The position numbers were made by a program, and so were the translations under genes. 64,000 nt of DNA, from the NCBI RefSeq assembly GCF_000091305.1, contig NC_013929.1, forward strand, positions 124,001 to 188,000, read 5' to 3'. This stretch comes from Streptomyces scabiei 87.22 (lineage in GTDB: Bacteria; Actinomycetota; Actinomycetes; Streptomycetales; Streptomycetaceae). How positions within the stretch are numbered: the first letter of the stretch is position 1; each line of letters begins with the position of its first letter. The notes beneath the pieces are model-generated. The model ran no database searches, was not told the origin of the DNA, and worked only from the letters and a program-made list of their open reading frames with translations. Of the stretch, positions 1 through 8,398 are shown in pieces.

Positions 1-753
1 CGCACCGGCCGTACGATGGCCCCGACGCCGTATGCGATCGCCGTCCGGGAGCAGGTGCATGAGCTGCTGCACCAGGTCCAGGGGGTGCTGGCACCGAGCC
101 GTGAACTCGATCTGGCAACGTTGGAGCGCACGTTCACACTCCGCTGGCACGATTCCCTGGTCGCCTTGAGCGGCCCCGCGTTGCTCGCCGCCGTCCGCGA
201 CCAGGCGCCGGGCGTGCGACTGCGCTTCGTCGCGGAATCGAGCACCGACACCCCGGAGTTGCGGCGCGGCGAGGTCGACCTGGAGGCGAACGCCAACCGC
301 CCGAACGCACCGGACATTCGTGTCGAGAACGTGGGCGAGACCCACCTCGTCATCGTCATGAGGCAGGGGCACCCCCTCACCCGCGTCGGCACCGTCACCG
401 CGAAGCGGTACGCCGCCGCCGAGCACATCACCGTCTCGCGGCGTGGAAACCTCGGGAATGCCATCGACGACGCCCTCGCGCGGCTCGGCCTCTCCCGCCG
501 CGTGGTGGCGACAGTGCCCACGGAAGCGGCCGCGCTGGAGTTCGTGCGCGGCTCCGACAACCTGATCAGTGTCCCCGAAGCCACCACGCGGCCGGCGGCC
601 GCCGACCTGGGCCTGGTGGTGCTCCCCCTCCCGCTCGAACTGCCGTCGGCACCGATATACCTGTCATGGCATCAGCGCTACGACACCGACCACGCCCACG
701 CCTGGCTACGTCGGCTGGCACGAACCACCCTGGCCAGGTGCGGAGCCTCGTAG
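1..753 (+). CDS. LysR-family transcriptional regulator, 3' part (5' end outside window)
   Basis: The frame is open from the first base and begins with RTGRT-MAPTPYAIAVR, the usual end of the LysR winged-helix domain leading into the linker helix. The DNA-binding part therefore lies to the left of the window. About 250 residues remain. They form a type-2 periplasmic-binding-like effector domain, with the typical opening TLRWHDSLVAL, an RLRFV strand, an ELRRGEVDL segment and a C-terminal stretch YLSWHQRYDTDHAHAWLRR common in Streptomyces LysR proteins. Family knowledge says such proteins bind a small effector and control a neighbouring, often divergent, gene, which is not visible here. An ATG at 16 could give a separate protein, but that would lack DNA binding and is less likely. 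No inactivating mutation is seen in the visible part. Confidence 0.85.
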   Translation, partial: RTGRTMAPTPYAIAVREQVHELLHQVQGVLAPSRELDLATLERTFTLRWHDSLVALSGPALLAAVRDQAPGVRLRFVAESSTDTPELRRGEVDLEANANRPNAPDIRVENVGETHLVIVMRQGHPLTRVGTVTAKRYAAAEHITVSRRGNLGNAIDDALARLGLSRRVVATVPTEAAALEFVRGSDNLISVPEATTRPAAADLGLVVLPLPLELPSAPIYLSWHQRYDTDHAHAWLRRLARTTLARCGAS

Positions 754-876
754 TCGGCGCCGTCAGGTCACCGCACCCGTACGTCCACGGTCCACGCGAC
801 CACCACGGCGATCTGCTGGACCGTCAGCGGCGGCGTGTCCGTGCGGGTGCCGGCCGTGGAAGGCAACGCCTTGCAG

Positions 877-1690
877 TCACGGGCTGGGTCTGCCACCACT
901 CTGTCCGTCGCGGACTCCGACCTGGCCGTGCCGGCCCTCACCACCCGTAGCTTCTTGGAGTTGTTCGAGCTGGTCGGCCACCCGGCCCGGTGAGCCGACG
1001 AACTGGGTGTCGAGGCGATCCTGGACGAGGGCCCGGTCCTCGCCGGTCCATGGGTGGGCGCGCGCTTCCTCCGGCGTCGGGTACTCGATGGCGCCCTCGG
1101 CGGTGCGGATGCTGCGGACCCACGGACCGTAGCCGGTGGCGAGTGCGCGGGCGGTGTCGTCGTTCTCGGCGACGACGACGTCCGCCGAGACGCTGACGTA
1201 CGGCTTGTCGAGGAACTCGGAAGGCTGGAAGAAGGGCCGGTAACCCTCCACCGCCTCCAGGACCATGGCCGTCGGTCGTCGATCTGCTCCGCGTAGTCCT
1301 GTGACTCGGCGCCCTGCAGGAGAAGCAGCCTCCGTTGCAGCGCGATACGGGGTGACCCGAGCAGATGCTCGAAGGAGAAACGGGGCGGAATCAACAGGCC
1401 GTTCGGAGTGCGGCCGTCGACGACCGGGGTCGCCTTCGGCAACGGTGCGGCCGGCTGTCCCGGCGGACGGCCGCCCGAGCGGCCCAGGCCCAGATCGAAG
1501 CGGCCGTTGGCGACGAGGTCGTGCTGGCGCGGGTCCGCGAGACCGCCCAGTGAGATCACGTCCAGGACGCCTGCGCGGAAGCATTCCTCGACGAAGTCGG
1601 CGAGTTGCTCGGAGGTTCCCGCGGCGGCCCAGTGTCCGGTGTCCTGTGCCGCGGTGATGAGTTCCCGCAGCGTGCAGCCCTGCCGCGCGC
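877..1690 (-). pseudogene. luciferase-like flavin-dependent monooxygenase relic, frameshifted and apparently chimeric
   Basis: Reading leftward, three recognisable pieces occur. The first (about 1680-1540) reads LRELITAAQDTGHWAAAGTS and ends near LADPRQHDLVANG, like the C-terminus of an NtaA/SnaA-type monooxygenase. The second, in the same frame, is RFDLGLGRSGGRPPG through RFSFEHLLGSPRIALQRR, an N-terminal segment of another luciferase-like (LLM) oxidoreductase. Near 1265 the homology moves to a different frame and continues as EYPTPEEARAHPWTGEDRAL, the LLM C-terminal region. The gene lacks a start and needs at least one frameshift, so it cannot make a normal enzyme. The join between two different LLM subfamilies is inferred by eye. 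The alternative is a single decayed gene. Confidence 0.6.
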
Positions 1691-1932
1691 GCTTCTACCC
1701 CGCGGATGGCTCTGCGACGACCACCGGCCGTAGCCGATAACACAGGGCCACCCGAGTGAGCGCCCTACCCGCTACCGATCACTCCCACGGCTACCCGCTC
1801 CTGCTCGATTCCCGCCGCCCGCGCCAGCACGTACCAAGATCCGGACCATTTCCGGACCATCCCGCGCCAGAAGGCCGCGCCAACTACCGTCTTGGCTGTT
1901 CAGCAGGGGTACGGCTGCTGTACCACCAGTAG

Positions 1933-2310
<378 letters not shown>

Positions 2311-2357
2311 AGCCGCACTCGGCGCGCTCGTGGCATTGACAGCGGTGCTCGCCGCTA

Positions 2358-2600
2358 TTACTTCCTTGCGAAGTTGCCAGTGTCGGCTTCGGTGAGGATC
2401 CCGAGTTTGACCAGGCGTTTCAGCTTGGCGCGGGTGCCTTCGACGCTCTTCGGCAGCAGTTCGTGGCCGAAGGCTTCGCAGACGTCCTTGGCCCGCAGCG
2501 GCCGGGTCGCGTGGTTGAAGGCGGCGAGGATGCGGGGGTAGTCCGGGTGCCCGGGCAGGTCCGGCGCGACGGTCGGGAGCCGGTCGGCGAGGCCGGTGAC
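2358..2600 (-). pseudogene. fragment of an actinobacterial protein with a C-terminal winged-helix-like domain
   Basis: About 75 C-terminal residues read like a complete small domain: HPDYPRILAAFNHATRPLRA, then KDVCEAFGHELLPKSVEGTR, then a KLKRLVKLGIL helix and a short NFARK tail before the stop. Domains of this kind occur at the C-terminus of Streptomyces proteins of unknown function, often near mobile DNA. The upstream sequence to about 2690 is open but shows no convincing start, ribosome-binding site or homology, so the piece appears 5'-truncated. I cannot name the parent gene. Confidence 0.35.
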
Positions 2601-2635
2601 GGTCCTGCGTGTGATCGCGAGGCCGGGGCATGCGC

Positions 2636-2672
2636 GGGGCCGTACGGGTGAGACGAGGGGGCCGTACGGGTG
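2636..2672. repeat. two 15-bp direct repeats, 22 bp apart, upstream of the DUF4394 gene
   Basis: The sequence GGGGCCGTACGGGTG occurs at 2636-2650 and again at 2658-2672. The start-to-start distance is 22 bp, about two helical turns, and the pair lies roughly 100 bp before the ATG at 2771. Spacing and position suit a pair of regulator binding sites, but no regulator is identifiable nearby. Confidence 0.45.
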
Positions 2673-2770
2673 GCGGTCGCGGCGGACTCCCATCCGCGCC
2701 TGGCGGGGCGGCGGATTCCCTGCAGAGCTCCGGGCGACCTTGTCCGGGGCATCGGGAAAGGGAAGAGAAC

Positions 2771-3622
2771 ATGCGTAAACGAGTGATGGCGGCTTTCGCC
2801 GTCGTGCTGGCGGCCTCGTGTGCGGCCCCTGCGCTCGCGTTCGGCAGCGTCCCGGCCTCGGCCGGGGGCGGCGGGCTGACCGCGATCGGCCTGACGGAGA
2901 GTCAGCGGCTGGTCGAGTTCGACGTCGACAGGCCCGCCCATGCCTGGTCGTTGGGCAAGATCTCCGGGCTGGCCGGGGACAGCAGGCTGGTCGGGATCGA
3001 CTTCCGCGTGCAGAACGGGAAGCTGTACGGCGTCGGCGACAGGGGTGGCATCTACACCCTGGACGCCCGCGCGAAGGCGAGGAAGGTCTCCCAGCTGACG
3101 GTGGCGCTGTCGGGCACCGCGTTCGGTGTCGACTTCAACCCGGCCGCGAACCGGCTGCGGGTCGTCTCCGACACCGGGCAGAACCTGCGGCACAACATCG
3201 ACGACCCCGCCGCCCCGCTGACCACCACCGTCGACGGAACGCTCACCAACCCGACCACGCCGCCGTCGACCGCGCGGGGTGTCACCGGCGCCGCCTACAC
3301 CAACAACGACCTCAGCACCGCGACGGCGACGACCCTGTTCGACCTCGACACCATGGCCGACCGGATCTCACTGCAGTCCCCGGCCAACGCCGGCACCCTG
3401 GCGCCCACCGGGAACCTCGGTGTCGACGCGGCCCTGGACGCCGGGTTCGACATCTACTACCACCCGACCAGCGGCACGAACCGCGGCTTCGCCGCCATCG
3501 CCACGGCCGGTGTCCACCGTCTGTACGGGGTGAACCTGCTGACCGGAAAGGCAACGGACAAGGGCTCCTTCCCGAAGAAGTTCCAGGTCACCGACCTGGC
3601 CCTGCCGATCGACCAGAAGTAG
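2771..3622 (+). CDS. secreted DUF4394 domain protein
   Basis: The 283-residue protein starts at ATG 2771, preceded by the purine-rich stretch GGGAAAGGGAAGAGAAC. It has a clear Sec signal peptide: MRKR, a hydrophobic stretch, and an AFGSVPASA cleavage region near residue 31. The mature part is a DUF4394 domain. It begins LTAIGLTESQRLVEFD, carries LVGIDFRVQNGKLYGVGDRG, contains FGVDFNPAANRLRVVSDTG and ends near FQVTDLALPID. DUF4394 proteins are predicted beta-propeller-like extracellular proteins of unknown function. It is the only clearly intact ordinary gene in the first 4 kb, and a strong hairpin follows it at once, so it is probably monocistronic. Confidence 0.85.
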   Translation: MRKRVMAAFAVVLAASCAAPALAFGSVPASAGGGGLTAIGLTESQRLVEFDVDRPAHAWSLGKISGLAGDSRLVGIDFRVQNGKLYGVGDRGGIYTLDARAKARKVSQLTVALSGTAFGVDFNPAANRLRVVSDTGQNLRHNIDDPAAPLTTTVDGTLTNPTTPPSTARGVTGAAYTNNDLSTATATTLFDLDTMADRISLQSPANAGTLAPTGNLGVDAALDAGFDIYYHPTSGTNRGFAAIATAGVHRLYGVNLLTGKATDKGSFPKKFQVTDLALPIDQK

Positions 3623-3645
3623 CCGCCAAAGACGGCGGCGGTGGT

Positions 3646-3679
3646 GGCGGTCTGCGGGAACTGTCTCCCGCAGACCGCC
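3646..3679 (+). terminator. intrinsic-type terminator hairpin after the DUF4394 gene
   Basis: A perfect 14-bp stem, GGCGGTCTGCGGGA (3646-3659) paired with TCCCGCAGACCGCC (3666-3679), has a 6-nt loop. It begins 24 bases after the stop. There is no T-run, as is usual for Streptomyces terminators. Confidence 0.75.
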
Positions 3680-3939
3680 CGGCTCGCGTGCACGGGGGCG
3701 CCGGAACCGGTGCCACATGTACCGGGATACAGCCGCCGTTCACGGACCGGATTGCCGGGTGCGCTCGACGGCCGGCGGCGGGGCAGCGGGACGAACCCGG
3801 AGATTCCCTTCGGGCTGGCAGCAGTCCAACAGCGAGGTGTTCGAATAGCGTTCGAACCAAGTCACGGCATTGGCCCCGAAGGGGCGGGCGGTCCGGACGA
3901 CGGTGCTCCCGGGGCCCGTCAGCCGCAGCCGGAGAGGAA

Positions 3940-4540
3940 CTTCCTTCGCCGCCTGGGCATCGTGGAGCGGGACGGGGCGGACGACCTCCACATCGACTAC
4001 GACCGTCAGCAGGTCGCCTGTCCCCAGGGCCAGGTCAGCGGGCAGGTACGGCCCCTACCCGACCTCCTCGCCCACCGCGGCCCCGCTGATCGTGGCACGA
4101 TTCACCAAGAGCCAGTGCCGCCCCTGCCCGGCTCGCGCCCAGTGCACCAGTACCGCCGACAGCGCCCGCACCGTGGGCTTTCCCCCGCGCGAGCTCCGCG
4201 ACCTGCAACTCCGCGTCCGTGCCGAGCAGCAGACGCCCGAGTGGAAGACCCGCTACGCGGTCCGCTCCGGAGTCGAGGGAACGGTCAACGAGTTCGACCA
4301 CGGACACGGCATGCGCCGCTGCCGCTGCCGCTGCCGCTGCCGCTGCCGCTACCGAAGGACAGAGCAAAGCCCATGTCCAGCACGTTCTGACGGCCATCGC
4401 CATCAACATCGAGCGCCTCAGTGGTCTCCCACCAACCGAGAAGGCACCCCCTTCCCGACGACCGACCGCCTTCCAGAGCTACCTCGACCGGTGCCGGATC
4501 TCCAGGCCAAAATCCTGGCGCGCCCTGGGCACCTGACCTC
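3940..4540 (+). pseudogene. IS1182-family transposase C-terminal relic, several frameshifts
   Basis: Pieces of the DDE transposase C-terminus appear in order in different frames. LHIDYDRQQVACPQGQVSG comes near 3985. FTKSQCRPCPARAQC, WKTRYAVRSGVEGTVNEF and GHGMRRCR lie at about 4098-4330. HVQHVLTAIAINIERLSG follows in another frame at about 4374. The cysteine-rich CxxC block and the RYAxRxGVEGT motif are hallmarks of IS1182-type transposases. The last frame change falls at a GCCGCT hexamer repeat that probably arose by slippage. No N-terminal half, catalytic triad or terminal inverted repeats are present, so it is a dead fragment. Confidence 0.65.
4315..4350. repeat. six tandem copies of the hexamer GCCGCT
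   Basis: Six uninterrupted GCCGCT units span 36 bp inside the IS1182 relic. They sit exactly where the transposase homology moves from one frame to another, so local expansion probably damaged the gene. Confidence 0.8.
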
Positions 4541-4595
4541 GGCAACTCCAATAACCCCGAGTCAAGAATCAAGCTCATGAACTCACCGCGTGCTG

Positions 4596-5168
4596 TTACC
4601 TGACCTCGACGGCGTACGAGGCGCCGGGGAACTCCCATCCGTCGGTGCCTTCGCCGATGTCCTCGACGATGACGTCGTCGATGAAGTGGTCCTCGAACTC
4701 GTCATCGGAGAGTTCGCCGGCGAACCAGAGTTCCTCGATCGCGTCCCACTGGCCCCGGGTGCCGTCGATCCGCAGGGGCGCGGCGTCCACGGTGCCGCGG
4801 GTGCGTTCGTCGTCCCCGGTTTTGACGATGCCGCTGATCTCGTACTGGCCTCGCTTGATGTGACGGGGGATCGGGTCGGCAGGGACGACGGCGACGTTCT
4901 CGTACGCGGTGTGGATGATGTCCAGGTAGCTGCGGCGGACGTTGTACTCGGCGTCGGACAGCCAGTTGATGAGCGTCTTGGCCGTGACGTGGAGACCGGC
5001 GTCCGCCAGGGCCTGCTGGCCGCGGTGGGTCGCGGTGAGCTGACTGAGCTGGGCGTGCCAGTGTTTGGCGTTGTACGACGATAGCCGGTGGCGGGGGGTG
5101 ACCTGGGTGCGCAGGAGGTCGTTGAGGGCGGCGCCCAGGGAGTTGCCGCGTCCGGTGGGACCGGCCAT
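4596..5168 (-). CDS. hypothetical protein, possible HTH/Tpg-like, coupled to the RecA-like ATPase gene
   Basis: This 190-residue protein starts at ATG 5168, overlapping the stop of the upstream gene by ATGA, so the pair is translationally coupled. Residues 50-90 (TATHRGQQALADAGLHVTAK, then TLINWLSDAEYNVRRSYLDI) resemble the helix-turn-helix block of Streptomyces terminal-protein-like (Tpg) and plasmid regulatory proteins. The C-terminus is very acidic (DDEFEDHFIDDVIVEDIGEG). The neighbour is a DnaB/KaiC-like protein, so the pair may derive from a linear plasmid, integrative element or phage module. The Tpg comparison is from memory and weak. A function is not assigned. Confidence 0.6.
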   Translation of the reverse strand: MAGPTGRGNSLGAALNDLLRTQVTPRHRLSSYNAKHWHAQLSQLTATHRGQQALADAGLHVTAKTLINWLSDAEYNVRRSYLDIIHTAYENVAVVPADPIPRHIKRGQYEISGIVKTGDDERTRGTVDAAPLRIDGTRGQWDAIEELWFAGELSDDEFEDHFIDDVIVEDIGEGTDGWEFPGASYAVEVR

Positions 5169-7735
5169 CAGTCGTCACCTTCGAGGATGGTCTGGCCGGC
5201 CTGGACGAACTTGCGCTTGACTTCGCCGAAGCCGGTGCCGATCCGGTACGTGGACGGCGGGGTGCCGGGCGGAGTCCAGAAGATGGCCTGGTCGACGTTG
5301 CGCAGGGCGACGAGTGTGTGGCCTTCCTGGACGGCCTTGAAGGCGACGGTCCAGTGGCGGACGGATGCCTCGGCGACCATGCTCATGCGCCAGTCCGGCC
5401 GCCAGAACGGTGAGCGCTGTGCGGGGCGCTTGGGCCACAACAGGCGCAGCGCGATGGACAGGCGGGTCTTGTACGCCTTGTAGGGGTCGCCGCCGGCCTG
5501 GACGAGTTCGGTGCGTGCCTTGCGGGTGGCCTCGTAGAAGGGCTTGAAGAGGGACTCGTTGGCCTTGCCTGTCCAGGAATCGTGGATGGCCGGCATGGCG
5601 GCGAGGTGGTTGTCCCGGACGAGCTTCATCAGTTGCTTGATGTGGGGGGTGGTGACCCACACGTGGCCGTTCTCGTCGGGACGGTCGATGATCCGCCCCA
5701 GGGGGTGCGGCATGTCGGTGCGGGCCCACTCCGGGATGTCGATGAGGTAGATGCCTGCGCCGGCCTTGTCGTACTCGTCGAGCGGGCCGGTGTGAAGGAG
5801 CTTGTTCGGGGCGAGGGGAACGGCCGAACAGGCGGAGGGGAAGGACCCGTTGCGGTCGATCAGGCACAGCACGCCCTCACCGAAGGACTCAGGCACGTCG
5901 AGTTGGTCGCGGCGCACCCGCTTGCCGTTCGCCCGGATGTGGGGAACGCGGCTGGCGGTGACGCCGGGGTGGACCCAGCGAGGCTCGCCGTCCATGTGCT
6001 CGGTGATCAGCGGCCACGGGCCGCTGTCGCGCTCCTCCTTGCGGATGACCTTGATCGGGTGCATCTTCGAGCGGCCGACCGAGTCCTTGAGGATCTTCAA
6101 GGCAGGGAAGACGTGGCCCTCGGGTTCGTCCTCCTCATCCCCCGGCGCCAGACCGTCCTCGCCGTCCTCTTCCCCGTCCTCGGGCACGCTGGCCCGGGCC
6201 TGTGTGTTGTCCACCGGGGCGTGAACAGCTGCACCAGTGGCTTGGGGCTGCCCGGCGCCTCCGGCAGTGCCGGCGGACTGGGACGTGCCGTAGGGCCGAA
6301 GCGCGTTGGCGAGGCGGTGGCCCTCGTGGGTGTCCGGCCACTGGGAGACCGTGGCGGCGGCCTGGAGCAGCGACGGCAGGAGTGCCGTCAGCGCGCCTTG
6401 GTCGCCGCTCTTGACCGCGGTCCGCCAGGCGGCCAGCTCGCGGGTGAGGGCGGCGGGGATCCCCTGGTGTCCGCCGGCCGTGTAGGGAAGTGCGGCTTCG
6501 GCCAGCTCCCGCGCTGCCGTCTCGCCGACGGCCGCCGAGAGTCCCGGTCCTGCCGGGCTGTCGGTGTGTTCGAGGGGCGCGGCACCGGCGTCGAGGAAGC
6601 GGGCGTGGACCAGATCGGGCTGAAGGTACGCAGAACCGATCGTGCCGAAGTCGCGCTCCGTGACCGTCACCTGGACCCGGGCCGGGTCCTCGGTCGGCGT
6701 GAGGGTCAACGTGACGTCGGCGTCCAGGAGATCCAGGAGTGCGGGGTCGTCGCTGTCCACGATAGCGAGCACGGGTACGTGCAGGGTGCGCGCGAGAGTG
6801 GCCAGTACCTGGGAGGCCGCCGGGAGACGCTCCCCGGACAGCGGCAGGCGAGCGCTGTGGACGGTCTGCAGGCGGTCGACGACCACGAGGGCCAGGCCCT
6901 CCATGTGCGGGGCGGTCTCCCTGATGTCCTCGGCCGTCAGGTCGCTGCCGTCGTCGATCATCAGGAGGTCGCCGGCCTGGACGAGTTGGTGGGCGATGTT
7001 CTGCTCATGCTGGGTAAGGCGGCCCTGCTTGAGACGCGCGTACTCGCCGCCGGTCTCGGCGGAGATGATACGGCGGAAGATGTCGTCCCGGTTCGGCCCC
7101 GAGGCCGCGTACAGGACCATGTCGTGGTCGACAAGGGCCGTCTTCCGTGCGGCCGCCAGACCCAGCAGGCTTCCGCCGACGCTCGGGCGGGCTGCTACGA
7201 GCGTCAGCTTGCCCCGCTGCAGACCGCCGGTGGCGGTGTCCAGGCCTGACAGCCCGAAGGTGGGGCCGCCGACAGGGCCGTCGGTGAGTACGGAACCGAT
7301 GGCGTCACCGAGCGTGGCGAGCCTGCGGGGCGTGCTGCCGCGGTCCTGGCTGCCTTGACTGTTCACCGCACCTCCTGCGGACGCCGCGCCGGGGTACGCA
7401 GCCGTGTCGGACGAGAGGGCATCAGGAGAGGAGTCGGCGGGGAGCAGCACCGCGACCGGGGTCGTGTTCCGCAGGAGCACCTGCGGCTGACCCTGGGCCG
7501 CCAGCGTGACGAGGTCACCGAAGTCCCTCTGCGCCGTACTCAGCACGTGAGCCGGGAAGGCATCGGTCCTCCGGGCTGCCGGGAACCGGTCCAGCGGCAC
7601 CAGCAGAGCGCGCACCTTGTGCTTGGTGATCAACGTGGTGCGCCCCTCCTCTTCGACGAGCTTCACCAGCGAGTACAGGCTGTTCCGCGCCGTGGTCGCG
7701 TTGATCGCGCCCTCTTCCTGCGGTGACTGACTCAC
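5168..7735 (-). CDS. DnaB/KaiC-like RecA-fold protein with N-terminal Phd-like domain and degenerate Walker A
   Basis: The 855-residue protein starts at GTG 7735 with GGGAGG just upstream. Residues 10-90 (NATTARNSLYSLVKLVEEEG, then a VRALLVPLDRF strand) look like a Phd/YefM antitoxin-type domain. From about 150 to 390 it follows the DnaB C-terminal (RecA) fold: GLSGLDTATGGLQRGKLTLV, then ARPSVGGSLLGLAAARKTAL at the Walker A position, then VVVDRLQTVHS at Walker B. In DnaB the P-loop is GxGKS; here the lysine is glycine, so ATP hydrolysis is doubtful. The 350-residue C-terminus (about 500-855) is unique to this type and unassigned. It heads a two-gene operon. It could be a replication or telomere-maintenance relative from a mobile element. 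Confidence 0.7.
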   Translation of the reverse strand: MSQSPQEEGAINATTARNSLYSLVKLVEEEGRTTLITKHKVRALLVPLDRFPAARRTDAFPAHVLSTAQRDFGDLVTLAAQGQPQVLLRNTTPVAVLLPADSSPDALSSDTAAYPGAASAGGAVNSQGSQDRGSTPRRLATLGDAIGSVLTDGPVGGPTFGLSGLDTATGGLQRGKLTLVAARPSVGGSLLGLAAARKTALVDHDMVLYAASGPNRDDIFRRIISAETGGEYARLKQGRLTQHEQNIAHQLVQAGDLLMIDDGSDLTAEDIRETAPHMEGLALVVVDRLQTVHSARLPLSGERLPAASQVLATLARTLHVPVLAIVDSDDPALLDLLDADVTLTLTPTEDPARVQVTVTERDFGTIGSAYLQPDLVHARFLDAGAAPLEHTDSPAGPGLSAAVGETAARELAEAALPYTAGGHQGIPAALTRELAAWRTAVKSGDQGALTALLPSLLQAAATVSQWPDTHEGHRLANALRPYGTSQSAGTAGGAGQPQATGAAVHAPVDNTQARASVPEDGEEDGEDGLAPGDEEDEPEGHVFPALKILKDSVGRSKMHPIKVIRKEERDSGPWPLITEHMDGEPRWVHPGVTASRVPHIRANGKRVRRDQLDVPESFGEGVLCLIDRNGSFPSACSAVPLAPNKLLHTGPLDEYDKAGAGIYLIDIPEWARTDMPHPLGRIIDRPDENGHVWVTTPHIKQLMKLVRDNHLAAMPAIHDSWTGKANESLFKPFYEATRKARTELVQAGGDPYKAYKTRLSIALRLLWPKRPAQRSPFWRPDWRMSMVAEASVRHWTVAFKAVQEGHTLVALRNVDQAIFWTPPGTPPSTYRIGTGFGEVKRKFVQAGQTILEGDD

Positions 7736-8085
7736 TCACCCTCCCTATGATCTGAACCACCCACAATCATAGCCGAATCCACTCAGTCAACTTGTAACGC
7801 CACTGAGTGTTTTAAGACTCTCACTTACTATTGGTGATCCTGTAATGGGTGGGTTGACGGGTCGGGGTGCCACAGCCGATCAGAAGCGAACAGCGGGAAG
7901 GCCGGGACCACCGGCCCCGGCCTCCACTCCGCACCGTCCGCAGACGATCACACCCGCCGAACTGGCGGACTCAGCTCCCCGTCACCGACTCCTGCACCCC
8001 GGGCTCGTCCTTGTACGCGACGTGACCGACGGGCGGAGTAGGCCGCGCTCAGCTTGGCGTTTTAACCTCAAGGGTCGGCCCGGCT
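7736..8085. other. intergenic region, AT-rich, with an inverted repeat
   Basis: This 350-bp gap separates the ATPase operon start from a small membrane-protein gene. The part at 7750-7850 is unusually A/T-rich for the window and contains the perfect inverted repeat at 7780-7809, so it probably holds the operon promoter. The part at 7850-8085 shows no convincing gene. Confidence 0.5.
7780..7809. promoter_or_regulatory. 8-bp inverted repeat CACTCAGT-N14-ACTGAGTG, candidate operator
   Basis: Perfect arms lie at 7780-7787 and 7802-7809, about 45 bp before the GTG at 7735 in an AT-rich tract. The encoded protein begins with an antitoxin-like (Phd/YefM) domain, and such proteins typically autoregulate by binding palindromes upstream of their own operon. 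Autoregulation here is therefore a reasonable inference. Confidence 0.5.
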
Positions 8086-8334
8086 TCATCGTGAGGACTT
8101 CACTGCATGTCCAATCGCGATGAGGCCGACACCGACGACCAGAAGCGATGGGGAGCGCAAGTTCCAGCTGATCAGTATCAGGATCGCCCCTGCTCCCCAG
8201 AATCTGGGTTGCCGTACTTGCTGCTGAAGCCATCGACCGGGCATACGGCCGAGCAGCAGAGCGTGCACCCCGATGGCGGCCAGGACGATGGCGAGGGCGA
8301 CCAGCACAAAGCCCAGCACAAGGAACGTGAACAA
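8086..8334 (-). CDS. small two-helix membrane protein of unknown function
   Basis: The 82-residue protein appears to start at a TTG codon (8334) preceded by the purine-rich GGGGGGAAGGGAA, a credible ribosome-binding site. Two hydrophobic helices are evident, at residues 2-28 (MFTFLVLGFVLVALAIVLAA) and about 47-75 (GAGAILILISWNL, then LLVVGVGLIAIGHAV), joined by a short basic loop. No conserved motif is recognised. Its stop is well separated from the transposase relic upstream. Coding bias and the regular membrane pattern support a real gene, but it could be a fragment of a longer ancestral protein. Confidence 0.5.
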   Translation of the reverse strand: MFTFLVLGFVLVALAIVLAAIGVHALLLGRMPGRWLQQQVRQPRFWGAGAILILISWNLRSPSLLVVGVGLIAIGHAVKSSR

Positions 8335-8398
8335 TTCCCTTCCCCCCGCTTCTGGCTGTCACGCCGCATCGCTATCCAACCCGACTGCCGTGAAGATC

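Noticed and set aside
3641..4390. Protein-coding gene spanning the 3.6-4.5 kb stretch on the plus strand
   Set aside because: Only IS1182-type transposase pieces in shifting frames are recognisable; no single frame gives a coherent protein.
5168..7735. Replicative DnaB helicase
   Set aside because: The Walker A lysine is missing, there is no DnaB N-terminal domain, and the long C-terminus is foreign to DnaB.
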